From: Chryseobacterium sp. JAH | GTDB lineage: Bacteria > Bacteroidota > Bacteroidia > Flavobacteriales > Weeksellaceae | NCBI RefSeq assembly: GCF_001507335.1 | Contig: NZ_LMAH01000004.1 | Coordinates: 124,001 to 188,000 of the forward strand | Direction of reading: 5' to 3' | DNA: 64,000 nucleotides | Shown here: in pieces, positions 42,218 to 50,185 of the stretch | How the letters are laid out: each line of letters starts with the position of its first letter | How positions within the stretch are numbered: the first letter of the stretch is position 1 | Position numbers and translations under genes: made by a program | Notes under the pieces: model-generated | Seen by the model: the letters and a program-made list of their open reading frames with translations, nothing else | Told to the model about the DNA's origin: nothing | The model's database searches: none

Positions 42218-43564
42218 CTATGCTTTTGCTAAAAAACTTTCGTAAGAAGACTGCACAGAAACCGTGCCATCAGGAAGGATCTTTTCTAAATTTAAAAATT
42301 CAATCTGATTGACAGATGACGAATCAAAATCTTTTTGCACCCTTACATAATTTTCGGTGAAGCCGAACATTTTGCCGTCTTTATTTTCATGCTCCCAAAG
42401 AACAGGAAGCGTTTGCCCAAGCTGAGTCTGATAGAAAGACATTTTCTTCTTTTCGGAAAGAATTCTGAGCATTTTGTTGCGTCTTTTCCTTTCAGGAATC
42501 GGAACTGCACCATCCATTTCGGCCGCCTCTGTATTTTCTCTTTCAGAATAAGTGAAAACGTGCAGATAACTTATTGGAAGTTCATTCAGGAAATTATAGG
42601 TTTCCATAAATAACTCTTCAGTCTCCCCCGGAAAACCAACAATTACATCAACACCAATCGCTGCATGAGGCATGACCTCACGAATTTTATTGACCCTGTT
42701 GTTGTACAATTTAGTGAGATAACGACGTTTCATTTTTTTCAATAATTCATCGCTTCCCGATTGCAACGGAATGTGGAAATGCGGAACAAAACTTTTACTT
42801 TTAGAAACCAGTTCGATGCTTTCGTCTTTCAAAAGATTTGGCTCTATCGATGAAATACGGATTCTTTCGATGCCTTCAACCTCATCCAACTCTTTAATCA
42901 AATCTAAAAAAGTATGCTCATGTCTTTTGTTTCCAAACTCACCTTTTCCGTAATCACCAATGTTGACACCGGTTAAAACAATTTCTTTGATGTCTCGGGC
43001 TGCAATTTCCTTTGCATTTTTCAAAACATTATCGATGGTGTCTGAGCGTGAAATTCCTCTGGCTAATGGAATTGTACAGTAAGTACATTTGTAATCACAA
43101 CCATCCTGAACCTTTAGAAAAGCTCTGGTTCTGTCTCCTATCGAGTAACTTCCGATAAAAAAATCAGTTTCTTCAATTTCACAAGAATGTACCACTCCTT
43201 CGCTTTCAGATTTTTCTAAATCATCCAGATAGCTCAGAATATTGAATTTTTCTTTAGCACCAAGTACCAAATCTACTCCTGTTATCTGTGAAATTTCTTC
43301 GGGCTTCAGCTGCGCATAACAACCGACAACCACCACCAAACCTTCAGGATTGGCTTTCATTGCACGTTTTACGTGAAGTTTGCATTCTCGATCAGCGTTT
43401 TCCGTAACCGAACAGGTATTGATAACATACACATCTGCTTTCTCATCAAAACTTACCTTATCGTAACCAGCGTCTGTCAATTGACGAGCAATGGTAGATG
43501 TTTCTGCAAAATTTAATTTACAGCCAAGGGTGTGGAATGCGGCAGTTCTGTGAAAGTGAGACAT
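42218..43564 (-). CDS. mtaB: tRNA t6A37 methylthiotransferase MtaB
   Basis: A 448-residue radical-SAM methylthiotransferase that converts t6A37 to ms2t6A37 in tRNA-Lys. The N-terminal UPF0004 domain has three cluster cysteines (HTLGCKLNFAE, NTCSVTENA, VVGCYAQ), the radical-SAM motif is DGCDYKCTYCTIPLARG (CxxxCxxC) and a C-terminal TRAM domain starts around residue 370. RimO and MiaB are excluded by the N-terminal pattern and the start 'AAFHTLGC'. Its product builds on TsaD's t6A. The promoter lies 25 bp upstream. Confidence 0.93.
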   Translation of the reverse strand: MSHFHRTAAFHTLGCKLNFAETSTIARQLTDAGYDKVSFDEKADVYVINTCSVTENADRECKLHVKRAMKANPEGLVVVVGCYAQLKPEEISQITGVDLVLGAKEKFNILSYLDDLEKSESEGVVHSCEIEETDFFIGSYSIGDRTRAFLKVQDGCDYKCTYCTIPLARGISRSDTIDNVLKNAKEIAARDIKEIVLTGVNIGDYGKGEFGNKRHEHTFLDLIKELDEVEGIERIRISSIEPNLLKDESIELVSKSKSFVPHFHIPLQSGSDELLKKMKRRYLTKLYNNRVNKIREVMPHAAIGVDVIVGFPGETEELFMETYNFLNELPISYLHVFTYSERENTEAAEMDGAVPIPERKRRNKMLRILSEKKKMSFYQTQLGQTLPVLWEHENKDGKMFGFTENYVRVQKDFDSSSVNQIEFLNLEKILPDGTVSVQSSYESFLAKA

Positions 43565-43588
43565 TTATTGTTCTGAATTTTGTGGGTG

Positions 43589-43596
43589 CAAAGATA
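43589..43596 (-). promoter_or_regulatory. -7 promoter element TATCTTTG of mtaB
   Basis: Perfect TAnnTTTG on the minus strand, 24 bp before the mtaB ATG. Confidence 0.6.
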
Positions 43597-43629
43597 ATAA
43601 TTTAAAAACTAACCGTAAATCAATTCGAT

Positions 43630-44271
43630 CTATACTTTATAATCATCCCGTACTTCAAGACTGTTTACAAAACAAACGGAAGAGAAATTTTGAATTTCAT
43701 CCTCATCATTTTTCTGCAGATCTCTGATACATTGTTCTCTGATATCCCAAATTTCGTCCAACGCGTATGGAATATTTTCAATAGCTAACCATTTTTTCAG
43801 AAAATCTATATGAAATGATTTTTTCTCACCAGCGATTTCATTGAATTCTATTTCCTTTTCAATCAATAATTTATTTTTAAACTGATCATAATTTGAATTT
43901 GGTTTTGTAAAATCAAAATATTCATCGTCTATTTTCAAATAATTGTGAGCTTCGGGAATATACCTTAGTCCAAATTTTTCGAGCGTATTATGAATTTCCT
44001 GAGTGTATTCTGAATCCATCTTAAATATACCGAGAAATAATTTTACATCTTGTTGATTATTTTCAAAAGCTAATTTTCTCAACGATGCGTGTTTTGTACT
44101 GCAGGTTCCTCCAAAATCATTAAAAATACAGAGAATATTATTTTTATCGAAATTCCTTTTGTACGGCAATCCTGCAATGTATTTGCAGGCAGAATGGAAA
44201 TCCCTGATGCTTATCCTACAAAACTTATCAGAAACAACTCCTTCGTGCTCATGTATTGTGAAATTTTTCAT
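43630..44271 (-). CDS. Transglutaminase-like cysteine-protease-fold protein, uncharacterised
   Basis: A 213-residue soluble protein without a signal peptide. NDFGGTCSTKHASLRKLAF (about residues 51-69) puts Cys57 at the N-terminus of a helix, and EAHNYLKIDDEYFDFT (about 107-122) supplies His109 and Asp120, in the C...H...D order and spacing of the transglutaminase/papain-like superfamily. A specific family is not recognised, so peptidase, amidase or crosslinking activity is only inferred. It is monocistronic, between mtaB and an NTF2-like gene; the start ATG at 44271 is preceded by an A-rich run. Confidence 0.65.
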   Translation of the reverse strand: MKNFTIHEHEGVVSDKFCRISIRDFHSACKYIAGLPYKRNFDKNNILCIFNDFGGTCSTKHASLRKLAFENNQQDVKLFLGIFKMDSEYTQEIHNTLEKFGLRYIPEAHNYLKIDDEYFDFTKPNSNYDQFKNKLLIEKEIEFNEIAGEKKSFHIDFLKKWLAIENIPYALDEIWDIREQCIRDLQKNDEDEIQNFSSVCFVNSLEVRDDYKV

Positions 44272-44383
44272 TTTTTTTAAAATTTACTTCCGATTAAATC
44301 AATTCAAATATGAATTTCAGTTGTAATAGGATAATAAAAACCAATTTAGTGTTTTTCACGTATATAAATGTAAATTGCATCCT

Positions 44384-44743
44384 ATGAATTGTAAGATCAG
44401 CCATTTTATGCAGGATTTAAATTCCTTGAATATAGAAAAGCTTGAAAAATGGTTTACTGATGAAACTGTAATCTGGATTCCGCCAGCAAAAGAAATTTCA
44501 GGAAAAAATAGAATCTTAGCTCTGTTCAGAGCGATCTTCAGACGTTATGAAAAAATTGAATGGAGTGTTTCTGAAATTTTCCATTTAGGTAACAACAAAT
44601 ATTTTTACCAAACCAATTCTCTCGGCAATATGTCAGGCCGAGGAAGTTATAAAAATGAAATTTGTACTATTATTCAGTTTTCGGAATGCGGCAAAATCCT
44701 TTATCTCTCCGATTATTTTAAAGATACAAAAGTTTTTAATTAG
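44384..44743 (+). CDS. NTF2-like/SnoaL-fold small protein
   Basis: 119 residues from the ATG at 44384 (MNCKISHFMQDLNSLNIEKL); a TTG three codons earlier is less likely. The sequence follows the NTF2-like pattern: helical LNSLNIEKLEKWFTDETVIWIPPA, a central FRAIFRRYEKIEWSVSEIF, and beta strands YFYQTNSL ... CTIIQFSECGKILYLSDYF. Such proteins are ligand-binding or isomerase/cyclase-like; the function cannot be told. It ends at a hairpin shared with the converging sorted-protein gene. Confidence 0.75.
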   Translation: MNCKISHFMQDLNSLNIEKLEKWFTDETVIWIPPAKEISGKNRILALFRAIFRRYEKIEWSVSEIFHLGNNKYFYQTNSLGNMSGRGSYKNEICTIIQFSECGKILYLSDYFKDTKVFN

Positions 44744-44773
44744 CAGAAGCCATCTCTTTCAAGATGGCTTCTG
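44744..44773. terminator. Long hairpin between converging genes
   Basis: The 12-bp perfect stem CAGAAGCCATCT / CTTTCA / AGATGGCTTCTG lacks a strong T-run on either side but sits exactly between two converging stop codons. Confidence 0.6.
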
Positions 44774-44793
44774 TTAGGTATGACGCTGAATGA

Positions 44794-46626
44794 TTAATTT
44801 CTATTTTTAACCAAAATCCATCCTGAATATTTGATAGGAGCATTATTTCTCTTAGGCTCATTCCATGTAAATGAGAACCAGTAATTCCCGGTAAGGATCT
44901 TTTTATTTCCTGCTGTTCCGTCCCACTTGTAATTCTTAAATTGATCTGCTTTAAACATCATATTTCCATAACGGTCGTAAATGGTAAATACAAGATTATG
45001 CTTATTTGCCAATGCAGAATAATCTACGTAATCATTTGATCCGTCACCATTTGGTGTAATGGCATTAACAATATTAGGAACAGTAATTTCAACATTCACT
45101 TCGTGACAGTTGTTAGAGTCTTTTATATAAACCATATGTTCGCCTCTTTTCACACCGGTAAAAATATTAGAATCCTGCCAATTTATATTATCCATAGAAT
45201 ATTTATAGGGCGCTTTTCCTCCTTTTACATGAACAACAACCTTTGCAAAGGAAATATCTATACTTGAAACGATAGGCTGAGTGTAAGGCAAAACTTTTAC
45301 ATTTTGCATTGCGAAACAGTTTCCTGTTTGAAGTTTCACCCAGTAATTCCCTACAGACAAACCGGAAACCACTTGTGTAGTTGCCCCAGTACTCCACTCG
45401 TACGAAGCAAAACCAGGTCCGGCGTCAAGAGTAGCGAGGCCATCTATACAAATTACCTGATCTTTTAAAACAGTAGAATATACCTGCGAGGTTATCTTTA
45501 AAGTAATTTTCACAATTGAATAACAGCCGGCAATATCAGCCACTTTCACATATACAACTCCCGGTCCTGAAACATATGCTGTAGACGGAGAAATAGGATT
45601 TGTACCTGCCTGTGCAGCTGCCAGTGTTGAGTAATATGATTTTATGACACCGGGCTGTGTTGTGACATCAGCCAAATTAAGATTAAACGTGGCTACATTT
45701 GCATTATTATCTTGCGCACAAGCTTCTAAACTACCATCGTAGGCAGGAAATGATCCTAATTTAAACTTAAAAATACCGATCTCCCTACAGAAATTCATCG
45801 GATTATTGGGATTAGCCGGATCCTGATAATGAATGCTGTAGTAATAAAGTGAAGTTATATTTACCGAAATTGGTGTAGTAATAGGATTGGCTCCTGATAT
45901 GGCATCGTTTTGAGTTGTATGATAAGTAACGATGAAATTTTGATTATTATTTAAAATCCCCGGAGAGAGTACACTGAAATTAAAGATAGAAGGATTGTTA
46001 CAAATTAAAACTTCATTGGGGTTTGACGGATTTGCCGCAGGAGTTCCCGGAGCAATAAAAGGATAAGGATGCAATACAGGATTGGTAAATGGTGTAGTCA
46101 AAGTAGCTGTCCCACCCCAAGTGAGTGAAAAAGGAGCTACCGTTGTACTCAAAGCACCTACCCAGTTGTCTAAAAACAGATAATAAGTTTCCCCTGCTAT
46201 AACATCCAGATACCGACAGTAGGGTGTTAAAGATCCACCCGCGGCACTTGTTAATGTACTGGTCATATTCAAGCCGGTTGCTGGGCCTGGCCCTATTGTT
46301 GTGGCCGCATTACATCTAATCGGTGAGCCTAAATTTCCACAGACTGCATTTGGACCAAAAATCGCCCAGTCATAATCTGCATCTGGAGCGGTAGGAACAA
46401 GATTAAATGTCAATGTTCCACTTGTTGCAATCGTAATTTTATACCAAATGGAATTATGTTCTCCGGAAGTGATACAATCACCAATAGTTTCACTCACATT
46501 TCCAACTCCAGTAGGGCTGTAAGTAATCGTAGAATTACCACAGACAGAAAGTGCAGTAGAACAGTCTGCCTGTGCATGAAATAAGGTTGATAATAAACAG
46601 AAAATCAGAAGTATATTTTTTTTCAT
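44794..46626 (-). CDS. Large secreted protein with type B T9SS (gliding motility-associated) C-terminal domain
   Basis: 610 residues from ATG 46626 (MKKNILLIFCLLSTLFHAQA, a clean signal peptide); upstream codons are excluded because the -7 element lies at 46657-46650. The N-terminal 150 residues (TALSVCGNSTITYSPTGVGN ... YLDVIAGETYYLFLDN) look like an adhesion/PPC-type beta-sandwich. The middle holds Ig-like, PKD-like repeats (LDAGPGFASYEWSTGATTQV). The last 85 residues (NAITPNGDGSNDYVDY ... KILTGNYWFSFTW) are the type B sorting CTD, secreted by the T9SS and held at the surface by a different attachment route than type A. Confidence 0.9.
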   Translation of the reverse strand: MKKNILLIFCLLSTLFHAQADCSTALSVCGNSTITYSPTGVGNVSETIGDCITSGEHNSIWYKITIATSGTLTFNLVPTAPDADYDWAIFGPNAVCGNLGSPIRCNAATTIGPGPATGLNMTSTLTSAAGGSLTPYCRYLDVIAGETYYLFLDNWVGALSTTVAPFSLTWGGTATLTTPFTNPVLHPYPFIAPGTPAANPSNPNEVLICNNPSIFNFSVLSPGILNNNQNFIVTYHTTQNDAISGANPITTPISVNITSLYYYSIHYQDPANPNNPMNFCREIGIFKFKLGSFPAYDGSLEACAQDNNANVATFNLNLADVTTQPGVIKSYYSTLAAAQAGTNPISPSTAYVSGPGVVYVKVADIAGCYSIVKITLKITSQVYSTVLKDQVICIDGLATLDAGPGFASYEWSTGATTQVVSGLSVGNYWVKLQTGNCFAMQNVKVLPYTQPIVSSIDISFAKVVVHVKGGKAPYKYSMDNINWQDSNIFTGVKRGEHMVYIKDSNNCHEVNVEITVPNIVNAITPNGDGSNDYVDYSALANKHNLVFTIYDRYGNMMFKADQFKNYKWDGTAGNKKILTGNYWFSFTWNEPKRNNAPIKYSGWILVKNRN

Positions 46627-46649
46627 ATCTAAATACATTAGGTGCATAT

Positions 46650-46680
46650 CAAAATTAAACAATTATTTGAAACATCACAA
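46650..46680 (-). promoter_or_regulatory. Promoter of type B sorted protein (TTG-N20-TAATTTTG)
   Basis: The -7 element TAATTTTG (46657-46650) is 20 bp after a TTG (46680-46678) on the minus strand, 23 bp before the ATG at 46626. Confidence 0.6.
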
Positions 46681-46746
46681 TCAAAACCTATATAACTTAA
46701 AACAAATTTGTTAAATTTTAATAATTATTAATGAAATCAAATAACC

Positions 46747-47547
46747 TTACGACTTAATACTCGTCAAATTGCCACAGAGATTTTCAAGATGAAAAATTTT
46801 ATGAAACGGGCTTTTCACTTCATTTAAATGTTCTCTATCCTGAATAAAAGTGTAACGTGATGCCAACGAATTCATATCAGAAACAATCACAAGCCAGCAT
46901 TCGTCAACTGTTCTGTCATAGTATGGAAATTTCTCATTTTTCTTATCAATTATTTCTAAAATTTTTTCAGAACACAACTCATCAAAAAGATTCATATTAT
47001 ATTCATGAGTAATAAAAACGTTTCTCCTGTGAGAAGATTTCCTGATGCTTTTCACACACCCAACCGCTTTATTTTTTTTGATACTTTTAAAAATACTAAG
47101 GATAATTTCCTGCTGCTGCTCAGAAGTATCAAATTTCAGATGAGCATGAAAAGACAAAAAATAAACACCACGATATTTCGTGGTGTCTTCTTGTTCTAGT
47201 AATATTTCTGCCTGACGGAATATTTTATTCAAATTACTCTCAACCTTCTTCATTTCAAGATGATTGATGACTTCGGTTAATTCTATTCCAATCTTTTTGT
47301 TGTTAAATTTTGCGATAAAGTCCGGGCTTTCGCAGGTAAGATTTTCGAAAGTAACTTCAGGGAAATGGTGCATAAAAGAATTCAGCAGCAAAATTTCTGC
47401 TTTCTTCTTATATTTTTCTCTGTCGTGAAGCGGAGATGCGTCGATTGTACGGTGATATTTCTCCATCGGCTTCTTTTTCAGATGGCGATTTAGATAATAT
47501 AAACTCAGATTCTTGATTAAATCTTCATCAGAAAAAAGTTTTTTCAT
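46747..47547 (-). CDS. PD-(D/E)XK-nuclease-like protein, uncharacterised
   Basis: A 266-residue soluble protein. The first half resembles a restriction-endonuclease-fold core: KKAEILLLNSFMHHFPEV (helix with Glu51), then CESPDFIAKFNNKKIGIELT with Pro-Asp (75-76) and an E-x-T (89-91) in place of the usual E-x-K. The second half is strand/helix with many His and Lys. No companion methylase, helicase or defence gene is adjacent, so the role (DNA repair, RNA processing or relic) is unknown. Its neighbours are a sorted adhesin-like gene and a glucan phosphorylase homologue. Confidence 0.6.
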   Translation of the reverse strand: MKKLFSDEDLIKNLSLYYLNRHLKKKPMEKYHRTIDASPLHDREKYKKKAEILLLNSFMHHFPEVTFENLTCESPDFIAKFNNKKIGIELTEVINHLEMKKVESNLNKIFRQAEILLEQEDTTKYRGVYFLSFHAHLKFDTSEQQQEIILSIFKSIKKNKAVGCVKSIRKSSHRRNVFITHEYNMNLFDELCSEKILEIIDKKNEKFPYYDRTVDECWLVIVSDMNSLASRYTFIQDREHLNEVKSPFHKIFHLENLCGNLTSIKS

Positions 47548-47665
47548 AACTGGAAGTTTTTGATTATCAAAAATTTATATTTAAAGGTAGTTAAAAAAAC
47601 TATGCAACAGAGATATTTAAAAATAATTATTAGTTAATTAATGTAAAGTTTATTTTCTTAATCAA

Positions 47666-47673
47666 TACCTTTG
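47666..47673 (+). promoter_or_regulatory. -7 promoter element TACCTTTG
   Basis: Perfect TAnnTTTG, 29 bp before the ATG of the glucan phosphorylase homologue. Confidence 0.6.
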
Positions 47674-47702
47674 ATTCTTTTAAACACAATAATTGAATTT
47701 TT

Positions 47703-49367
47703 ATGGATTTTAATAATTTTAAAATACCTTACAGCATCAACGAAAAATATTCTACAAAAGTCGCCTACTTTTCTATGGAATTTGCCCTTGAGCAGGTTTT
47801 AAAAATATATTCTGGCGGACTCGGTTTTTTGGCAGGCTCACACATGAGAAGTGCATACAATCTTAAACAGGACCTTATCGGAATCGGAATTCTTTGGAAA
47901 TTCGGTTATTATGACCAGGCCAGAAACCACGATCAAACACTGCAGCCCACTTGGACGAAGAAAATGTACAGTTTTCTTGAAGACACTGGAATAAAATTTC
48001 AGATTGAAATACACAGTGCACCGGTTTGGGTAAAGGTTTGGTATTTAGATCCTGAAATTTTCCATACGGCACCGATGTTTTTTCTTTCTACGGATGTTCC
48101 GGAGAATGATCATATCTCAAAAACCATCTGTCACAAGCTCTATGATGCCAACGAATCTACAAAGTTGGCTCAATATATTTTGCTGGGAAAAGGTGGTGCA
48201 AAACTATTGGACGAACTTAATGTAGAAAGAGATGTTTATCACCTGAATGAAGCACACGGACTTCCTGCAGCATTTTATTTACTGAAAAAATACAACGGAA
48301 ACCTTCAGAAAGTAAAAGAGAAATTAGTTTTTACCACCCACACTCCTGAAGAGGCCGGAAATGAAAAACACAATCTGAAATTATGCTACGATATGTCGTA
48401 TTTTTCAGGTTTAAGCATGGAAGAGGCGAAAAAACTGGAAGGTTCTGACGGTGAATTGTTTAATCATTCTCTTTGCGCCTTGAAAATGGCAAGAATTGCA
48501 AATGGAGTATCTCAGCTTCATGGCGTAGTTTCCAGGGCAATGTGGAGTAAATATCCGGGAATTTGTGAGATTAAATCAATCACCAATGCTCAGGAATTCA
48601 AATATTGGGGCGATAAAAATCTCTATATCGCAAAAGACGAAAATAATGATACCATTTTTGATTATCGCAAAAAGCTTTTAAAGAAAAGATTATTTAAAAT
48701 AGTAGCCGACCAAACCGGAAATTTGTTTGATCCAAACATTTTTACAATTGTTTGGGCACGAAGATTTGCAGGTTATAAAAGAGCAGATTTACTTTTGCAT
48801 GACAAAGACAGGTTCAGAAAATTATTAAACAATCCAAAATATCCGGTACAAATCATCTGGGCAGGAAAACCTTACCCAATGGATTATTCTTCAATTTCAA
48901 CCTTTAATACTTTGGTTGAGGAAAGTAATAATCACAAAAACATGGCAGTTTTGACGGGCTATGAGCTCTCTTTGAGCAAATCTCTGAAACAGGGTTCTGA
49001 TGTTTGGCTCAATAACCCGAGGGTTCCCAGAGAAGCATCTGGAACATCTGGTATGTCTGCTGCGATGAACGGATCTGTCAATTTATCAACCGATGACGGC
49101 TGGATTCCTGAATTTGCAAAAAATGGAGAAAACGCTTTCGTAGTGCCCAAATGCGATTATGAAAACATGAGTATTTACGAACAGGATAATTACGATTTAA
49201 ATAAATTATATGAAATTCTGGAAAATGAGATTCTTCCAACTTATTATGACGAGCCAAAAAAATGGAGAAAGATTCAGCAGAATGCAATGAACGACGTTAA
49301 AGACCAGTTCAACAGTGACCGAATGGCTGATGAATACTATCAGCTCCTATACAATGCAAAGAAATAG
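47703..49367 (+). CDS. Alpha-glucan phosphorylase family protein (GT35-like), PLP lysine replaced
   Basis: A 554-residue protein of the short 'alpha-glucan family phosphorylase' type. TKVAYFSMEFALEQVLKIYS, GGLGFLAGSHMRSA, DVYHLNEAHGLPAAFYLL, FTTHTPEEAGNEKH and WARRFAGYKRADLLL are family blocks and IIWAGKPYPMD is the glucose/phosphate region. In classical phosphorylases the PLP Schiff-base lysine lies in EASGTGNMKF; here the aligned segment is EASGTSGMSA, with Ser452 at the lysine position. Catalysis by the PLP mechanism is therefore doubtful. It is monocistronic, with a promoter and a strong terminator. Confidence 0.85.
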   Translation: MDFNNFKIPYSINEKYSTKVAYFSMEFALEQVLKIYSGGLGFLAGSHMRSAYNLKQDLIGIGILWKFGYYDQARNHDQTLQPTWTKKMYSFLEDTGIKFQIEIHSAPVWVKVWYLDPEIFHTAPMFFLSTDVPENDHISKTICHKLYDANESTKLAQYILLGKGGAKLLDELNVERDVYHLNEAHGLPAAFYLLKKYNGNLQKVKEKLVFTTHTPEEAGNEKHNLKLCYDMSYFSGLSMEEAKKLEGSDGELFNHSLCALKMARIANGVSQLHGVVSRAMWSKYPGICEIKSITNAQEFKYWGDKNLYIAKDENNDTIFDYRKKLLKKRLFKIVADQTGNLFDPNIFTIVWARRFAGYKRADLLLHDKDRFRKLLNNPKYPVQIIWAGKPYPMDYSSISTFNTLVEESNNHKNMAVLTGYELSLSKSLKQGSDVWLNNPRVPREASGTSGMSAAMNGSVNLSTDDGWIPEFAKNGENAFVVPKCDYENMSIYEQDNYDLNKLYEILENEILPTYYDEPKKWRKIQQNAMNDVKDQFNSDRMADEYYQLLYNAKK

Positions 49368-49377
49368 ATGATCAATA

Positions 49378-49412
49378 AACGGTCTGTGAAATAAATTTCA
49401 CAGACCGTTTTT
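49378..49412 (+). terminator. Intrinsic terminator of glucan phosphorylase homologue
   Basis: The stem AACGGTCTGTGAAA / TAAA / TTTCACAGACCGTT is followed by TTT. Confidence 0.92.
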
Positions 49413-49597
49413 ATCTGTCGTTATTTTCTCCTCTTCTCACCTCATACCTTCAGCCCTCGTCTGGGACTTAAGATATTCAATCAATGGAAACCTATTGACC
49501 ATTTCTTCAGGATGATTTCAGCTTTCCTTCTTTGAATTCATCACTAGCTTTTCCATGAGTCTTTGCCGAGTATTAGTATTGCTTGCGAAACCTATTT
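49413..49597 (-). other. Intergenic region with possible decayed coding stretch
   Basis: On the minus strand a frame reads MEKLVMNSKKES, TGA, then NHPEEMVNRFPLIEYLKSQT and a few more codons to a stop. The composition looks coding but there is an internal stop and no family match; it may be an old gene fragment. Confidence 0.3.
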
Positions 49598-50071
49598 TTA
49601 AGATTTGGACGCCGAAACACCTATTTCATAAACATGTGCATGCTTCAAATATTTCGAACGCTCTCTTGAGGTTACGGATTCAAGACGATCATTTTTAATG
49701 ACAATAATGGGATCTTCAATATTCTCAATTTCAAAATTAGCAAAATATCTTTCCTCGGGACTTGTTTTATCCTGACTTGCTTTAATTTTCTGAAGTTCAT
49801 CAGCATATTTTCTGAATCCTGGATCAGAAGAATGAATAAATTTATACTCATCTCCAGCATCAACAAAATAATGTAATTTTCTCTCAATTAATCCTGCTTC
49901 ATCGGTAATCTGAGGATTATCATTTCCATCTTTGAAGCCTACCTCAACCAAAGTTCCACCGATTCGATTTCCATACTCTTGCGCATCACTAAAACTTGAA
50001 AAACCTGTGTAAACTGTTTTGTTTTCCATCTCGTATCTGTTCAGTTTCTGATTTTGGGCATTCGTTTCCAT
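49598..50071 (-). CDS. Hypothetical protein, unknown family
   Basis: A 157-residue soluble acidic protein. The N-terminus NKTVYTGFSSFSDAQEYGNR is followed by LVEVGFKDGNDNPQITDEAG and by ERKLHYFVDAGDEYKFIHSS. No signal peptide, membrane helix or recognised domain is visible. The alpha/beta alternation suggests a compact single domain. It is divergent from the DPP IV gene with 114 bp between; upstream TTTG and TAGTTTTA at suitable spacing give a weak promoter. Confidence 0.6.
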   Translation of the reverse strand: METNAQNQKLNRYEMENKTVYTGFSSFSDAQEYGNRIGGTLVEVGFKDGNDNPQITDEAGLIERKLHYFVDAGDEYKFIHSSDPGFRKYADELQKIKASQDKTSPEERYFANFEIENIEDPIIVIKNDRLESVTSRERSKYLKHAHVYEIGVSASKS

Positions 50072-50138
50072 AATTATTTAATTTAGTAATAAAACTATAT
50101 TCAATTTTACTGCCAAACACTTTATGTAAAAGCTTTTT

Positions 50139-50167
50139 TTGTAATTTGATAAAATTACTATCTTTGG
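50139..50167 (+). promoter_or_regulatory. Promoter of DPP IV gene (TTTG-N17-TATCTTTG)
   Basis: The -33 TTTG (50139-50142) and -7 TATCTTTG (50160-50167) are 17 bp apart; the ATG lies 18 bp later. Confidence 0.7.
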
Positions 50168-50185
50168 ATTCCTTTATTATTAAAA

